22,582 nt of DNA from RGIG6353 sp964650465 (GTDB lineage: Bacteria; Bacillota; Clostridia; Oscillospirales; SIG627), in NCBI GenBank assembly GCA_964650465.1, contig CAZYTA010000042.1, forward strand, positions 1 through 22,582, written 5' to 3'. Of this stretch, positions 6,703 through 15,524 are shown piece by piece. Positions within the stretch are counted from its first letter, which is position 1, and each line of letters opens with the position of its first letter. The position numbers and the translations under genes are program-made. The notes under the pieces were generated by a model. The model was not told the origin of the DNA. It ran no database searches and was given only the letters and a program-made list of their open reading frames with translations.

Positions 6703-8235
6703 TTATTCAGAAGCTTCTGTCAGTGTTACATCAAGCTCCATATATTCGCCGTCTCTGTGTATCTTTACATTTACTACATCTCCGGGCTTATGGCTGTCAA
6801 TGAGCTCAATGAGTCTGTCATCGGTGGTTATTTCTTCCCCGTCAAACGCCACTATTATATCGCCGCTCTTCATTCCGCTGTTCTGAGCTGCACCACCCTG
6901 TGAGAGCAGTACCACCAGCACACCCTGAGGAAGCTGATATTTTCTTGATTCAGCGGCAGTAATTTCACGGTAGGTAATACCCAATGCCGCCTTACCTGTA
7001 ACAAAGCTGTCTGTAGGACGCTCAACTACTGCACCGTTTTCACAAATTTGATCTACAAGTTTCATTACTCCGTTTATAGGAAGAGCGAAGCCAATGCCCT
7101 CGTAGGAGGTTGAAGAAAGCTTAAGTGTATTGATTCCTATTACCTCGCCTCTGGTGTTGAGGAGAGGACCGCCGGAATTTCCGGGGTTGATAGCGGCATC
7201 TATCTGAATTACGCTCATCATTTTCTGTATTCTTCCGTAAGAATCGGTGATTGAAATCTCACGGTTAACCATTGATACCATACCGCGTGTTGCAGTGCCT
7301 GCAAGATCTATGCCCGAAGGACATCCGATAGCAATAACCGTATCGCCTACAACAACGGCATCCGAATTTCCGATAACAAGTGCAGGAAGATTCTGAGCAT
7401 CCACCTTGAGCACTGCTACATCAGAGAGCTGATCGTAGCCGATTACCTCTGCATCGTATTCGGTTCCGTCAGCAAGTATAACCATAATGCTTACGGCATC
7501 CTCAATAACGTGATAATTTGTTACTATATATCCGTCACTTGTTATTATAAATCCCGAACCAACACCTTCATAGGTCTGTGTTCCGAAATACCAGCCGTAG
7601 TTCTGCTCTACCATGGTTCTGATACCGACAACACTGGGAGATGCAAGGGCTATAATTTCCTGACTTGAAAGCTCCTCGCCCGTATATTTGCCTGACACCT
7701 CGGGGATTGCTGTAACATTCGAGCTTATTATCTTATCTGCAATCGGAGTATTTTCAGCCTCTGCAGACACACTGTCAGCTATCGCATTCTCAGATGCTTC
7801 ATCCGCTTTTTTGTCCATAACAAAATAAGTAACAAAAGCAGAAAGCGTAGCTATGAAGAGAGCTGACATTACCGCAGCGAATACTTTAAGTCCTCTGCCC
7901 TTCTTTTTGGACTTATCTTCTTTTCTTTCGTAATTCCATTTGTGCGAAAAACCGCCGTAGCTGTTTTCAACCGAAGGACTTTGAGTTGTTGTATCCTCAA
8001 CCGAAGCAACCTCTTCGTGTACAGGTGTTTCCTCGGTCACAGATACTTCTTCACTCACAGGGGTCTCTTCACTTTCAGGGGTCTCTTCGGGTAACGCATC
8101 CTGTGTGTCAGAGCATGAAGCTGCTTCCAAAGTCGAATTTGCAACCTCTTCTGCCTGAGGAGCTGTTGCACTATCTTCAGCTTCTGCCGTTTCGGGAACA
8201 GAAGTGTTTGTCATTTCAAAATCTTTCTCTGTCAT
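6703..8235 (-). CDS. htrA: Membrane-anchored HtrA/DegP-type serine protease with PDZ domain
   Basis: This is a trypsin-like quality-control protease acting on misfolded or processed proteins at the outer face of the membrane. Residues 1-90 are a very acidic, low-complexity cytoplasmic tail with ETPESEETPVSEE-type repeats. A basic patch (KSKKKGR, 108-114) precedes one membrane span (about 117-140). The catalytic domain shows TNYHVI (His242), SDVAVLKVD (Asp272) and GNSGGPL (Ser354), so the triad is complete. A PDZ domain covers about 412-505, with GVLVVLLSQGGAAQNSGMKSGD. At 510 residues it is longer than the usual 400 or so because of the acidic tail. The ribosome binding site AAGGAGG lies 8 nt from the ATG. 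It is a single-gene unit between two terminators and sits inside the polysaccharide locus. No clear promoter was seen in the AT-rich 8236-8336 stretch. Confidence 0.93.
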   Translation of the reverse strand: MTEKDFEMTNTSVPETAEAEDSATAPQAEEVANSTLEAASCSDTQDALPEETPESEETPVSEEVSVTEETPVHEEVASVEDTTTQSPSVENSYGGFSHKWNYERKEDKSKKKGRGLKVFAAVMSALFIATLSAFVTYFVMDKKADEASENAIADSVSAEAENTPIADKIISSNVTAIPEVSGKYTGEELSSQEIIALASPSVVGIRTMVEQNYGWYFGTQTYEGVGSGFIITSDGYIVTNYHVIEDAVSIMVILADGTEYDAEVIGYDQLSDVAVLKVDAQNLPALVIGNSDAVVVGDTVIAIGCPSGIDLAGTATRGMVSMVNREISITDSYGRIQKMMSVIQIDAAINPGNSGGPLLNTRGEVIGINTLKLSSTSYEGIGFALPINGVMKLVDQICENGAVVERPTDSFVTGKAALGITYREITAAESRKYQLPQGVLVVLLSQGGAAQNSGMKSGDIIVAFDGEEITTDDRLIELIDSHKPGDVVNVKIHRDGEYMELDVTLTEASE

Positions 8236-8336
8236 GTTATTATCCTCCTTGGGTTAGTGACTATATAATAACATTAAATTTTTAATAAATATTTATCGAA
8301 TTGCAATCATTTTTTATATTTTAAGAGAATTTTTAA

Positions 8337-8370
8337 ACAAAACTATGGCAAGGCTTATCGGCCTTGCCAT
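8337..8370 (-). terminator. Rho-independent terminator of the main polysaccharide operon
   Basis: The 10-bp perfect stem ATGGCAAGGC/GCCTTGCCAT (8345-8354 and 8361-8370) with a 6-nt loop is followed on the minus strand by AGTTTTGTTT. It begins 7 bp after the flippase stop codon. Confidence 0.85.
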
Positions 8371-8376
8371 ACAGAG

Positions 8377-9825
8377 CTACCTCTTTATCTTACGCAAAAT
8401 GGGATACAATATTTTTTGTCTTTCGTCTCTGAAAGCAAAGATAACACAAAAATATATAATTGCACATACAATAACCGACAGCAAATTCCATACAAACGAA
8501 TTGCCGACAAGACGAAGTAACGGTATTATAAGACACATCACGGCGACTGCTGCAATTGGATGAGACAGAGTTTTGAAGGTTTTCAACGGAGAAACCTTGC
8601 AAGTTATCCAAAGTATCACCATTTCGGGTATTATAAGGTCAAGCTTCAGCAAAGCTCTTGTGTATACCAAAGCCCAAAAGCCGTGCTTAACGGATATGAT
8701 GCAGGCAGGTACAAGGACCGCCAGCTCGCAGACCTGCAAAATCAAGGGGAGCTGAAAATGTCCCTTTGCTCTGTAAATATCTCCGTAAAAGCTTATAAAT
8801 ATTGTTCTGAGGGCAGTTGTCAGCGACATAATTCCCACAATATTTACTGCTTCTATCCATTTTTCTCCCAAAATGATTGAGGTTACAAAATCACGGTAAA
8901 ACCACATTCCCAAGCCAAGAGGCAGCAAGAACATACAAAGAATTTTCTGTACGCTCAAAAACATTTCCCTGAATCTGTCATCGTCATTTTGTATTTTTGA
9001 CAGCGACGAAAAAAGCACGGGATTTAATGCCGATGTAACCATCATAAAAAGTGATACAATTATAGAATTTGAATTCTTATACAGCCCCAGCTCATGCTCA
9101 CTCATATTGGTAGATATAATAAATGAATCTATCCACGATGTAGCCCATATTGCAACGCCGTCCAGCATGGTCCAGATTCCGTAGCTGAACATATGCTTTA
9201 ATTCTTTAAAGTCAAAGAACAGCATCGGCTTGAACTTAGAAAACGCAGACAGCAAAGCAGAGCGAACCGCAACACCGGCAATATTACCGATAATCAGTGA
9301 CCAGAAGCTAAAGCCCAGCAATGCGAGAGGCAAGGTAACAAAAACAGGCACCAAGGCAGAAATTATCCTCACCCAAAATACTGCTTTGAAATTAAGGTCC
9401 TTGTTGAGACGGCTTCCCTGAACACCTATCAAACCGTAAAGAGGCAATGTAACTCCCGTAACGGCAATAGGAAAACCTATTTCGGGATTGCCTACAAAAA
9501 CAGCCAACGGATTGCGGAACAGTATTATCACCAACCATATTAACGTGGAAAAGAACAGATTTGTCCAAAGAGCAGTACTCATGTACTCTTTTTCCTGTCT
9601 GGGTGATTCAAATTCATAATGAATCAAAAACTTTTGAAAGCCCGATTCAACAAATATCTCCGCAAAGGAAATTATCATTGTGACAGTAGCAAGAACACCG
9701 AACTCTTCGGGAAGAAGTATTCTTGCCAATATCATGTTTACAACAGGTGTAATCAGTTTTCCCAATATTTCCGACAAAGCAGACCATTTGAATGCCGTAC
9801 CTGTTTTTTTGGTTATATCCTCCAT
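8377..9825 (-). CDS. Wzx-like polysaccharide flippase (MATE/MVF-type oligosaccharide exporter)
   Basis: This 482-residue integral membrane protein has about a dozen hydrophobic segments and the polysaccharide-export N-terminus TGTAFKWSALSEILGKLITPVVN, followed by ARILLPEEFGVLATVTMIISF (residues 35-55). That pattern is typical of the WzxC/Polysacc_synt_3 group. The role inferred from the family is to flip undecaprenyl-diphosphate-linked repeat units across the cytoplasmic membrane. Its ATG abuts the stop of the polymerase gene with no gap, and its AAAGGAGA ribosome binding site lies inside that gene, suggesting coupled translation. It is the last gene of the operon. The transported repeat unit is unknown. 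Confidence 0.88.
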   Translation of the reverse strand: MEDITKKTGTAFKWSALSEILGKLITPVVNMILARILLPEEFGVLATVTMIISFAEIFVESGFQKFLIHYEFESPRQEKEYMSTALWTNLFFSTLIWLVIILFRNPLAVFVGNPEIGFPIAVTGVTLPLYGLIGVQGSRLNKDLNFKAVFWVRIISALVPVFVTLPLALLGFSFWSLIIGNIAGVAVRSALLSAFSKFKPMLFFDFKELKHMFSYGIWTMLDGVAIWATSWIDSFIISTNMSEHELGLYKNSNSIIVSLFMMVTSALNPVLFSSLSKIQNDDDRFREMFLSVQKILCMFLLPLGLGMWFYRDFVTSIILGEKWIEAVNIVGIMSLTTALRTIFISFYGDIYRAKGHFQLPLILQVCELAVLVPACIISVKHGFWALVYTRALLKLDLIIPEMVILWITCKVSPLKTFKTLSHPIAAVAVMCLIIPLLRLVGNSFVWNLLSVIVCAIIYFCVIFAFRDERQKILYPILRKIKR

Positions 9826-11046
9826 TTATTCGCTGTCATCTCCTTTTTTTGCGGCTTGTGCTATAGCTACACACAAGCTCATTGCAATCAAAGTTACTCT
9901 TTCGTAATAAGTAACAACTCCTATGTCTGCCGTAAGAATCATTGCAAGTATTGTAATTGCTATAGCAAAATAAAATCTCGGTATGTTTCGGCGGTATTTC
10001 ATGTTGAGAATAAAGCTTAGGGCATACATGGAATAAAAGGTAAGGAACAGCGCTAAACCGCCGTTCATCAACAGCTCAATGAAATTGTTGTGACTGTATA
10101 CACCAAAATAATAATGTGAACTGCAAAAGCCTGCACCGAAAAACGGATTCTCTAAAAATACTTTTATTCCCTGCTCCAAATACCTCATTCTGTTGGCATC
10201 ACCAACATCAACCGTAGTGGTGTTACCTCCAAGGAAATTGAAGGTGGCTTCAAAACGAGTCTTAATAACTTCAAACGCAGGGATGTAATATATAGCCCAA
10301 ATAACTATTCCGATAAGAACTATACCCAACAGTACATTTTTGATAAAGTTTTTGTTTTCCGAATAAAAAAGCACAAATACTACAAATGCAACCATGAGTA
10401 TAAGTATTGACTTTCGAGAACCGGTAAACATAACCGCAGGCATACATACAACCGCTGCCACAGCATATAAAATCTTTAGATATCCTTTTGCTTTAACAAA
10501 TTTACAAACAGCAAAAATAATCGCAAATGCGCAGCTCATACCTACACCGTTTTGGTTTCCAAGCTGTGTGTCCAACCTACCCAACGAGGCAACCAGGTTT
10601 GATATGCCGTACAGCGAATACATATACAAGGAAATGGCAACGCCTGCCAGTACATAACAAGTAATAACCTTGTCAACATCCTTGAGTGAAGTAACCGTGT
10701 TTGATATTAATATGACAAGAATTGAAGATGTCCAGTATCTGTACAAATACCTATTCACAACCGTTTCAGCAGTCGGGGAATACACAGTTGAAATTACAAG
10801 TAAAACACCCACTGCCAGCAATATCACCATCATATAATTTAAGCGGAAAGTACCCCTCGCAAGCACATAAAGAGCACAGCAACCGAGACAAAAATATATA
10901 GAAACAGATGAAAGCACGGACAACCCGGATGCCACCTCGTCAAACACTGTAGAAAATACCAAATACAATCCGATAGAAAACATTGCAATCCGTTTGAAAA
11001 AAGCATCTTTTTCAACGGCGGGTGTTTTCTTTATTACATTAGCCAT
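9826..11046 (-). CDS. Wzy-like O-antigen polymerase/ligase family membrane protein
   Basis: This 406-residue protein has about ten or more membrane spans. A large loop at about 250-325 contains FLGGNTTTVDVGDANRMRYLEQG (271-293) and GAGFCSSHYYFGVYSHNNFIELLMNGG (304-330). The SHNNFIELL motif with a Gly-rich follow-up is characteristic of the Wzy_C/WaaL superfamily. RLDTQLGNQNGVG (157-169) and MFTGSRKS (206-213) are further conserved periplasmic-side or loop positions in this family. In a locus with an initiating phosphoglycosyltransferase and a flippase, polymerisation of lipid-linked repeats is the natural role. A ligase that transfers chains to a wall anchor cannot be excluded. A GAGGAG ribosome binding site precedes the ATG, and a 37-bp gap separates it from the upstream glycosyltransferase. 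Confidence 0.85.
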   Translation of the reverse strand: MANVIKKTPAVEKDAFFKRIAMFSIGLYLVFSTVFDEVASGLSVLSSVSIYFCLGCCALYVLARGTFRLNYMMVILLAVGVLLVISTVYSPTAETVVNRYLYRYWTSSILVILISNTVTSLKDVDKVITCYVLAGVAISLYMYSLYGISNLVASLGRLDTQLGNQNGVGMSCAFAIIFAVCKFVKAKGYLKILYAVAAVVCMPAVMFTGSRKSILILMVAFVVFVLFYSENKNFIKNVLLGIVLIGIVIWAIYYIPAFEVIKTRFEATFNFLGGNTTTVDVGDANRMRYLEQGIKVFLENPFFGAGFCSSHYYFGVYSHNNFIELLMNGGLALFLTFYSMYALSFILNMKYRRNIPRFYFAIAITILAMILTADIGVVTYYERVTLIAMSLCVAIAQAAKKGDDSE

Positions 11047-11083
11047 AATAACTCCTCACAGAATGTCAAACCCTAAAATAAAA

Positions 11084-12160
11084 CTATTTTGTCTCGCCTT
11101 TTGCAACACGCTCGATATAGTTTATCCACATCGTCATTATTTTGTTGAATTCCAATGTTTCGTTTATCTTATGTGCCTCTGCGGCAAGCTTTGTGCGAAG
11201 CTCCGCGCTGTCGGCAAGCTTTTTCATTGCCTCAACCATAGCATCCTCATCGTCGGACGGAACAAGAATTCCGTTTTCACCGTTTCTGATAAGTGCAGCG
11301 GCTCCTCCACCCGAGCAATCTGTCGATATACATGGCAATCCTACAGCCATAGCCTCGATAAGAGAGTTGGGCATTCCCTCAAAATAGGATGAAAGTACAA
11401 AAAATTTTGCTTTATAAAGATAAGGCAATACATTCTGCTTTCCGGGCATTATTACCTTATCCTCAAGGGAGTTTTCCTTTATGTAGCTTTCGTATTTCTC
11501 TTTATCGGGTCCGTCACCTACAATATAAAGTTTATAATCGTAATCGGCAGAAAAACGCTTGAAGGCTCTGAGAAGCATAGAAATATTCTTTTGACTGTCG
11601 GCAAGCCTTGCTGTAATAACTATATTGTTTTCCGCCTTTTCGCAGTCGGTTTTCTCATACGGTGATTCAATGAAATTGGGAATCACAACAGAACGACCTT
11701 TAATTTTCTCTCCGAAGAAATCAGCTATCTTATCTGTCTGGAAAACAAAGCCCGACGCCTTTTTATATATGAGATCACGGCGTATTCTCAAGACCTTTCT
11801 TGCAGGGTCACTGTACGGGTCGTTTCTCTCACACAGTATAACAGGAATCTTTGAAAATCTTAAGGCTTCCATAACATCAAGGTTAAATTTTACACCAAAT
11901 GATATTATAACATCAAATTTCTCTTTTTCTGCAATCTCGCGTATTTTTTTCTGACGTTCAACAACACGTAAGATGCGATTGTTTCCCGTTGTTATGGGAA
12001 ATTGCTTTACATATGAATATTCGGGATCCGGCTCGTTGCTGAGCAACAATAAAACTCCCACTTCATATCCGTAATCACGGTGGAACGCCTCTATCAGATA
12101 GCGTGCAATCTTTTCAGCGCCGCTGAATTTTAAATGCCCTATAACAAATCCTATTTTCAT
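11084..12160 (-). CDS. GT4 family glycosyltransferase
   Basis: This is a 358-residue retaining GT-B enzyme. The N-terminus MKIGFVIGHLKFSGAEKIAR (1-20) contains the G-G-x-E-R-like acceptor-side loop. The donor side has VITARLADSQKN (181-192) and IVGDGPDKEKYESY (213-226). The EX7E motif is complete at 261-269 (EGMPNSLIE), followed by AMAVGLPCISTDCSGG. It presumably adds one sugar of the repeat unit from an NDP-sugar on the cytoplasmic face. Its 5' neighbour is 55 bp away, the largest gap inside the operon, with AAAGGAAC as ribosome binding site. Donor specificity cannot be predicted. Genes of this type (EpsF/CapM-like) are common in capsule loci. Confidence 0.88.
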   Translation of the reverse strand: MKIGFVIGHLKFSGAEKIARYLIEAFHRDYGYEVGVLLLLSNEPDPEYSYVKQFPITTGNNRILRVVERQKKIREIAEKEKFDVIISFGVKFNLDVMEALRFSKIPVILCERNDPYSDPARKVLRIRRDLIYKKASGFVFQTDKIADFFGEKIKGRSVVIPNFIESPYEKTDCEKAENNIVITARLADSQKNISMLLRAFKRFSADYDYKLYIVGDGPDKEKYESYIKENSLEDKVIMPGKQNVLPYLYKAKFFVLSSYFEGMPNSLIEAMAVGLPCISTDCSGGGAAALIRNGENGILVPSDDEDAMVEAMKKLADSAELRTKLAAEAHKINETLEFNKIMTMWINYIERVAKGETK

Positions 12161-12215
12161 GATATTTAACCGTTCCTTTCAGTAAGCAACAAGCTGACAC
12201 CTTAGTTGTCTCAGC

Positions 12216-13277
12216 TTATTTTTCTATTGTTTTTTCATAAGCATCAACGTATTGAGAAAGAATTGTTTTCTCCGAATATGCCTCAGCAACCTTTTTTACA
12301 TTAAACTCCGACTGGGCCTTGCGAATCTCGGGAGAAAGCATTTTTTTCAACGCCTCGATGGCTTCCTCGGGATTCTTTATGGGCACTACAAATCCGCCCT
12401 TATCTTCTATCATATCGGCATTTGCCGCCCAATCACTTACAATGCACGGAAGTCCCATTGCCATTGCTTCTACAAGAGCATTTGAAAAGCCCTCCGCCAA
12501 AAAATAAGAAAGGAACATAAATACATCGGCATTTGCCAGATATTCCGTAACCTCTTTTCTGGTTTTTTGCCCTGTTATAATAACATTGCTCACATTCTTT
12601 ACCGCTTCCTCAAGCTCACCGGAGGGAGAACCTACCATACAGAAGGTGATGTCGGGGAAAGCTTTAGCTACCTCTACCATATCAAGACATCCCTTGGTAG
12701 GTATAACGCCTCCCACATATACCACATTTTTAATTTCCTGTCTTATCTCCTTGACAGACGAAATTTCACCCGAATCAACAAAATTAGGTATAAGGTCTAT
12801 GGGAGTATTGGTAAGCTGCTCTGTGAACTTAACAGATTCCTTGTTCAAAAGGAATATTCTATCGCTCTTGTTACATATTTTTTTGTAAACAAATCTTGAT
12901 ACTTTGCCCTTTACGCTATTTGTGACAGTGCATCTGAAATGGACAATAAACTTTCTTTTTTTGCTCTTGGTTATGCAAGCGCAAACATATTCGCGAAGCA
13001 TTGAAAGAGTATATGACGGAATACAGCTGTGAACCACCTGTACCTCGGGGTCTTTAAGCTTGCGTGACAAATCTCCCCAGATTCTGAAGCATCTTTTTAT
13101 TTCGGTAAAATAGTTCTTCTTTGTATTTTTTCCATACAACTCACGCTTTCCCATCAGACGTTCATCCACAACATCAACAGTCCATCCGTTTTTTAATGTT
13201 GCATCAAGCATTCTGACAGTCCAGCTTGCAATTCCTCCGGCAGGAGGCGGAAGGGGTGCTAAAATTACTACCTTCAC
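12216..13277 (-). CDS. GT4 family glycosyltransferase, GTG start overlapping the previous gene
   Basis: This 353-residue GT-B enzyme opens with MKVVILAPLPPPAGGIASWT (1-20), the proline/glycine-rich loop common in capsule GT4 enzymes. The donor half shows NVVYVGGVIPTKG (184-196), TFCMVGSPSG (211-220) and an intact EX7E motif at 262-270 (EGFSNALVE), followed by AMAMGLPCIVSDW. The start is a GTG within GTGA, overlapping the stop codon of the preceding glycosyltransferase by 4 bp. An AGAGGTG ribosome binding site lies inside that gene. This indicates translational coupling and probably consecutive steps in one repeat unit. The sugar donor is not evident. Confidence 0.88.
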   Translation of the reverse strand: MKVVILAPLPPPAGGIASWTVRMLDATLKNGWTVDVVDERLMGKRELYGKNTKKNYFTEIKRCFRIWGDLSRKLKDPEVQVVHSCIPSYTLSMLREYVCACITKSKKRKFIVHFRCTVTNSVKGKVSRFVYKKICNKSDRIFLLNKESVKFTEQLTNTPIDLIPNFVDSGEISSVKEIRQEIKNVVYVGGVIPTKGCLDMVEVAKAFPDITFCMVGSPSGELEEAVKNVSNVIITGQKTRKEVTEYLANADVFMFLSYFLAEGFSNALVEAMAMGLPCIVSDWAANADMIEDKGGFVVPIKNPEEAIEALKKMLSPEIRKAQSEFNVKKVAEAYSEKTILSQYVDAYEKTIEK

Positions 13278-14542
13278 TTATCTTCACCTCTAATTGATTT
13301 TTCTGACAGTTCAACCATCAACTTCAAAGCTTCAACATATTTGGGAACACATGTCTTTTTGGAAGCATTTTCAAGAGCATAAGCCCTGCTCTTTCTTTCC
13401 ATAGGATTTTCCTTGGCATAAACTATAGCATCAGCAAGCTTCTGTGCATCCTCTGCTTCAACGCAAATTCCCGCACCTGACTCATGAAGAATTTCTGCAA
13501 GGTCACTGTCCATATCGAAAGAAGCAACTACGGGAACATCACAGGACATAATACTCCAGGTCTTGCTTGGCAGGCAGCTGATTCCTCCGCCCTTTCTTCC
13601 TATTACCAAAGCAATATCTCCAAGACTGTAAATCTCGGGTATTCTTTCCTTGGGAAGATAATCGTTAATAATGATATTTGGCGGCTTGTGCTCTGCCACA
13701 TATGCCTTGGCATCACCAAAGCCTGTTCCTCCTCCGAAAATGACAAACTGTATATCTGTATTATTTTCAAGAAGCTTTGCAGTCTCAAATACGATATCCG
13801 CTCCCTGCTGTGCTCCGAAATTTCCCGAATAAACTGCAATAAATTTGTTTTTGTCAATACCGAATTCTTCAAACAGCTTGTTTTCTTCCTTGGCAACAGG
13901 CTTTACCTCATCGGTATTTATCCAGTTTGATACTACAATTATTTTTTCTTCGGGAACTCCCTTTTCCATAATATTCTTCTTAAAGCTGTTACTGATAACT
14001 ATTATCTTATCAGCGCTTTTATATGTATAATCCTCTATCTTGCGTCCTATTTTCCAAATCAACGAGCCCTTTTTGGTTATTCTTGTGGTAATCATTGAAT
14101 CGGGAAAAATATCCTGCAGATTATAAATAAAGGGAACATATCTTCCGTATTTTTTTGAAAGCTTCTTTTTTATCAATCCGCACAGAACTCCCTGTGTAGG
14201 AGGAGTACTTCCCGAATAAATAAAGGAAATGTCTTTTGCCTTGATTGCCAATCTGTATTGCTTGATATTAACAAGCAAATATCTGATTGCTTTTAAAATA
14301 AGATTATTATATTCCCTGAACATCGGAAATCTATGTATTTTAACTGAGCCGCCGTAGGTTTCCTCGTATCTGATGTTTTTGTACTTTTTATATTCTTCTT
14401 TTGATAAACCGCGTGACGGTGAAGGCGCATATGCTTCAAACTCAAATCCCGCTTCCGCATACGCTTCAAACAAATCCTTTTCTATGTGAGATGTGGACAT
14501 TTTTTCCGGAGTAGAATATGCCGGAACCCTCAATATTTTCAT
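13274..14542 (-). CDS. GT4 family glycosyltransferase, WbuB-like
   Basis: This 422-residue GT-B protein has the WbuB-type layout. The N-terminus is MKILRVPAYSTPEKMSTSHI, followed by EAYAPSPSRGLSKEEYKKYK (36-55). Then come FIYSGSTPPTQGVLCGLIKK (107-126) and NLQDIFPDSM (141-150). The donor half contains VISNSFKKNIMEKGVPEEKI (182-201), AVYSGNFGAQQG (236-247) and VIFGGGTG (267-274). In the usual EX7E region it has GGGISCLPSKTWSIMSCDVPVVA (318-340), with Lys where the second Glu normally lies, as in many WbuB relatives. WbuB itself is an N-acetyl-L-fucosamine transferase, so a deoxy or amino sugar donor would fit this locus. That is a suggestion from family resemblance only. It is the first of three glycosyltransferases in the operon. 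Confidence 0.85.
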   Translation of the reverse strand: MKILRVPAYSTPEKMSTSHIEKDLFEAYAEAGFEFEAYAPSPSRGLSKEEYKKYKNIRYEETYGGSVKIHRFPMFREYNNLILKAIRYLLVNIKQYRLAIKAKDISFIYSGSTPPTQGVLCGLIKKKLSKKYGRYVPFIYNLQDIFPDSMITTRITKKGSLIWKIGRKIEDYTYKSADKIIVISNSFKKNIMEKGVPEEKIIVVSNWINTDEVKPVAKEENKLFEEFGIDKNKFIAVYSGNFGAQQGADIVFETAKLLENNTDIQFVIFGGGTGFGDAKAYVAEHKPPNIIINDYLPKERIPEIYSLGDIALVIGRKGGGISCLPSKTWSIMSCDVPVVASFDMDSDLAEILHESGAGICVEAEDAQKLADAIVYAKENPMERKSRAYALENASKKTCVPKYVEALKLMVELSEKSIRGEDK

Positions 14543-14560
14543 TTTTAAAGCTCCTAAACC

Positions 14561-15511
14561 TTATTTTTTTAGTTCGCATTTCACTGCATTCAGATCAAAC
14601 AATTTTCCGTCAACCATAAAATTACTTACAAAAAACAAATAATATTTCCTGAACATATATCTAAATTTGGATTTTCCGCAACGGCTGTCTCGAGAAGCAT
14701 CGCCAACACAAATCCGTTTCTTTTTACAGGTTAACGTGTTTTTCTTTTGATAAAGCACATCTACATATGCAACACTCTTTTTTGTTTCATCATAACTGAC
14801 AGCATAAGACTTTCTATTCCACGATTGCCACTTGAACCTGTATTTTCTCATCGGCACACCGTTTTCATTATAGTAGCTATCCTGTGAAATGTTAGGAAAT
14901 AATCCGTTTCCCAAACTGTAAAAAATATATTTGCCTTTATACTCCTCTATAGGCTGTATACAGTGAGGATGATGACCTATAACCAAATCAACACCATTAT
15001 CTATAAGCCAGTGGGCTATTTCGGTTTGCTTTTTATTATTGCAAGGATGGTTCTCTATCCCCCAATGCATTTGTACAATAACGGATGCCTCCGAATTGCG
15101 TTTTTTTATCAGCGCAATATCGTTGGCAGCTTTATCAAAATCAAACTCAAAACCGCCGCAACAGTCAAGAGCAGTGTAAGAAATCAAAAACAAATCATCG
15201 TCCGCACAGTACGGTTCTTTCCCGATTATTCCTATTTTTTCACCGCTTATTATCTCCAAGGTGCCATCAAGACCATCAGCTCCAAAATCGAAGGAATGGT
15301 TATTTGCAACACTTACTGCAATTGGAGCTTTTCCGAATATATCTGCAAAATTATGCCTGTCCGAAATCAAATTAATTTTTCCGGGAATAGGCTGTAACTT
15401 ATCCTTACTACCTATCACATATTCCAAATTAAAAACATATCGGTCCTCAGGAATATATTCACTTTTTAATCCTTCCGATATAAGTGCGACATCACCTAAA
15501 AAAGTAATCAT
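14561..15511 (-). CDS. CapA-family protein (poly-gamma-glutamate/capsule, metallophosphoesterase fold)
   Basis: This 316-residue protein has the CapA (PGA_cap) signature set. FLGDV (4-8) supplies the first metal-binding Asp. FNLEYVIG (27-34) stands in for the usual NLE block. SVANNHSFDFG (67-77) has the NNH motif. VIVQMHWGIE (144-153) has the conserved His-Trp, and GHHPHCIQPIEEY (179-191) carries a metal-binding histidine cluster. Family members accompany poly-gamma-glutamate and other capsule systems, and their chemistry is not well settled. No signal peptide or membrane span is evident, so a cytoplasmic location is likely, unlike classical membrane-anchored CapA. It lies 13 bp downstream of a sugar-transfer ATP-grasp gene, with an AGGAG site. 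I infer a role in amino-acid or phosphate-containing decoration. The fold is secure, the reaction is not. Confidence 0.85.
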   Translation of the reverse strand: MITFLGDVALISEGLKSEYIPEDRYVFNLEYVIGSKDKLQPIPGKINLISDRHNFADIFGKAPIAVSVANNHSFDFGADGLDGTLEIISGEKIGIIGKEPYCADDDLFLISYTALDCCGGFEFDFDKAANDIALIKKRNSEASVIVQMHWGIENHPCNNKKQTEIAHWLIDNGVDLVIGHHPHCIQPIEEYKGKYIFYSLGNGLFPNISQDSYYNENGVPMRKYRFKWQSWNRKSYAVSYDETKKSVAYVDVLYQKKNTLTCKKKRICVGDASRDSRCGKSKFRYMFRKYYLFFVSNFMVDGKLFDLNAVKCELKK

Positions 15512-15524
15512 TAAGCTACTCCTA

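Noticed and set aside
8236..8336. htrA promoter candidates, for example TTGCAA (8301-8306) with TAAAAA
   Set aside because: The -10 match is poor and the stretch is so AT-rich that chance matches are expected.
12191..12217. Inverted repeat AAGCTGA/TCAGCTT between two glycosyltransferase genes as an internal terminator
   Set aside because: On the transcribed minus strand no T-tract follows the hairpin. A T-run exists only on the plus strand, which carries no gene here.
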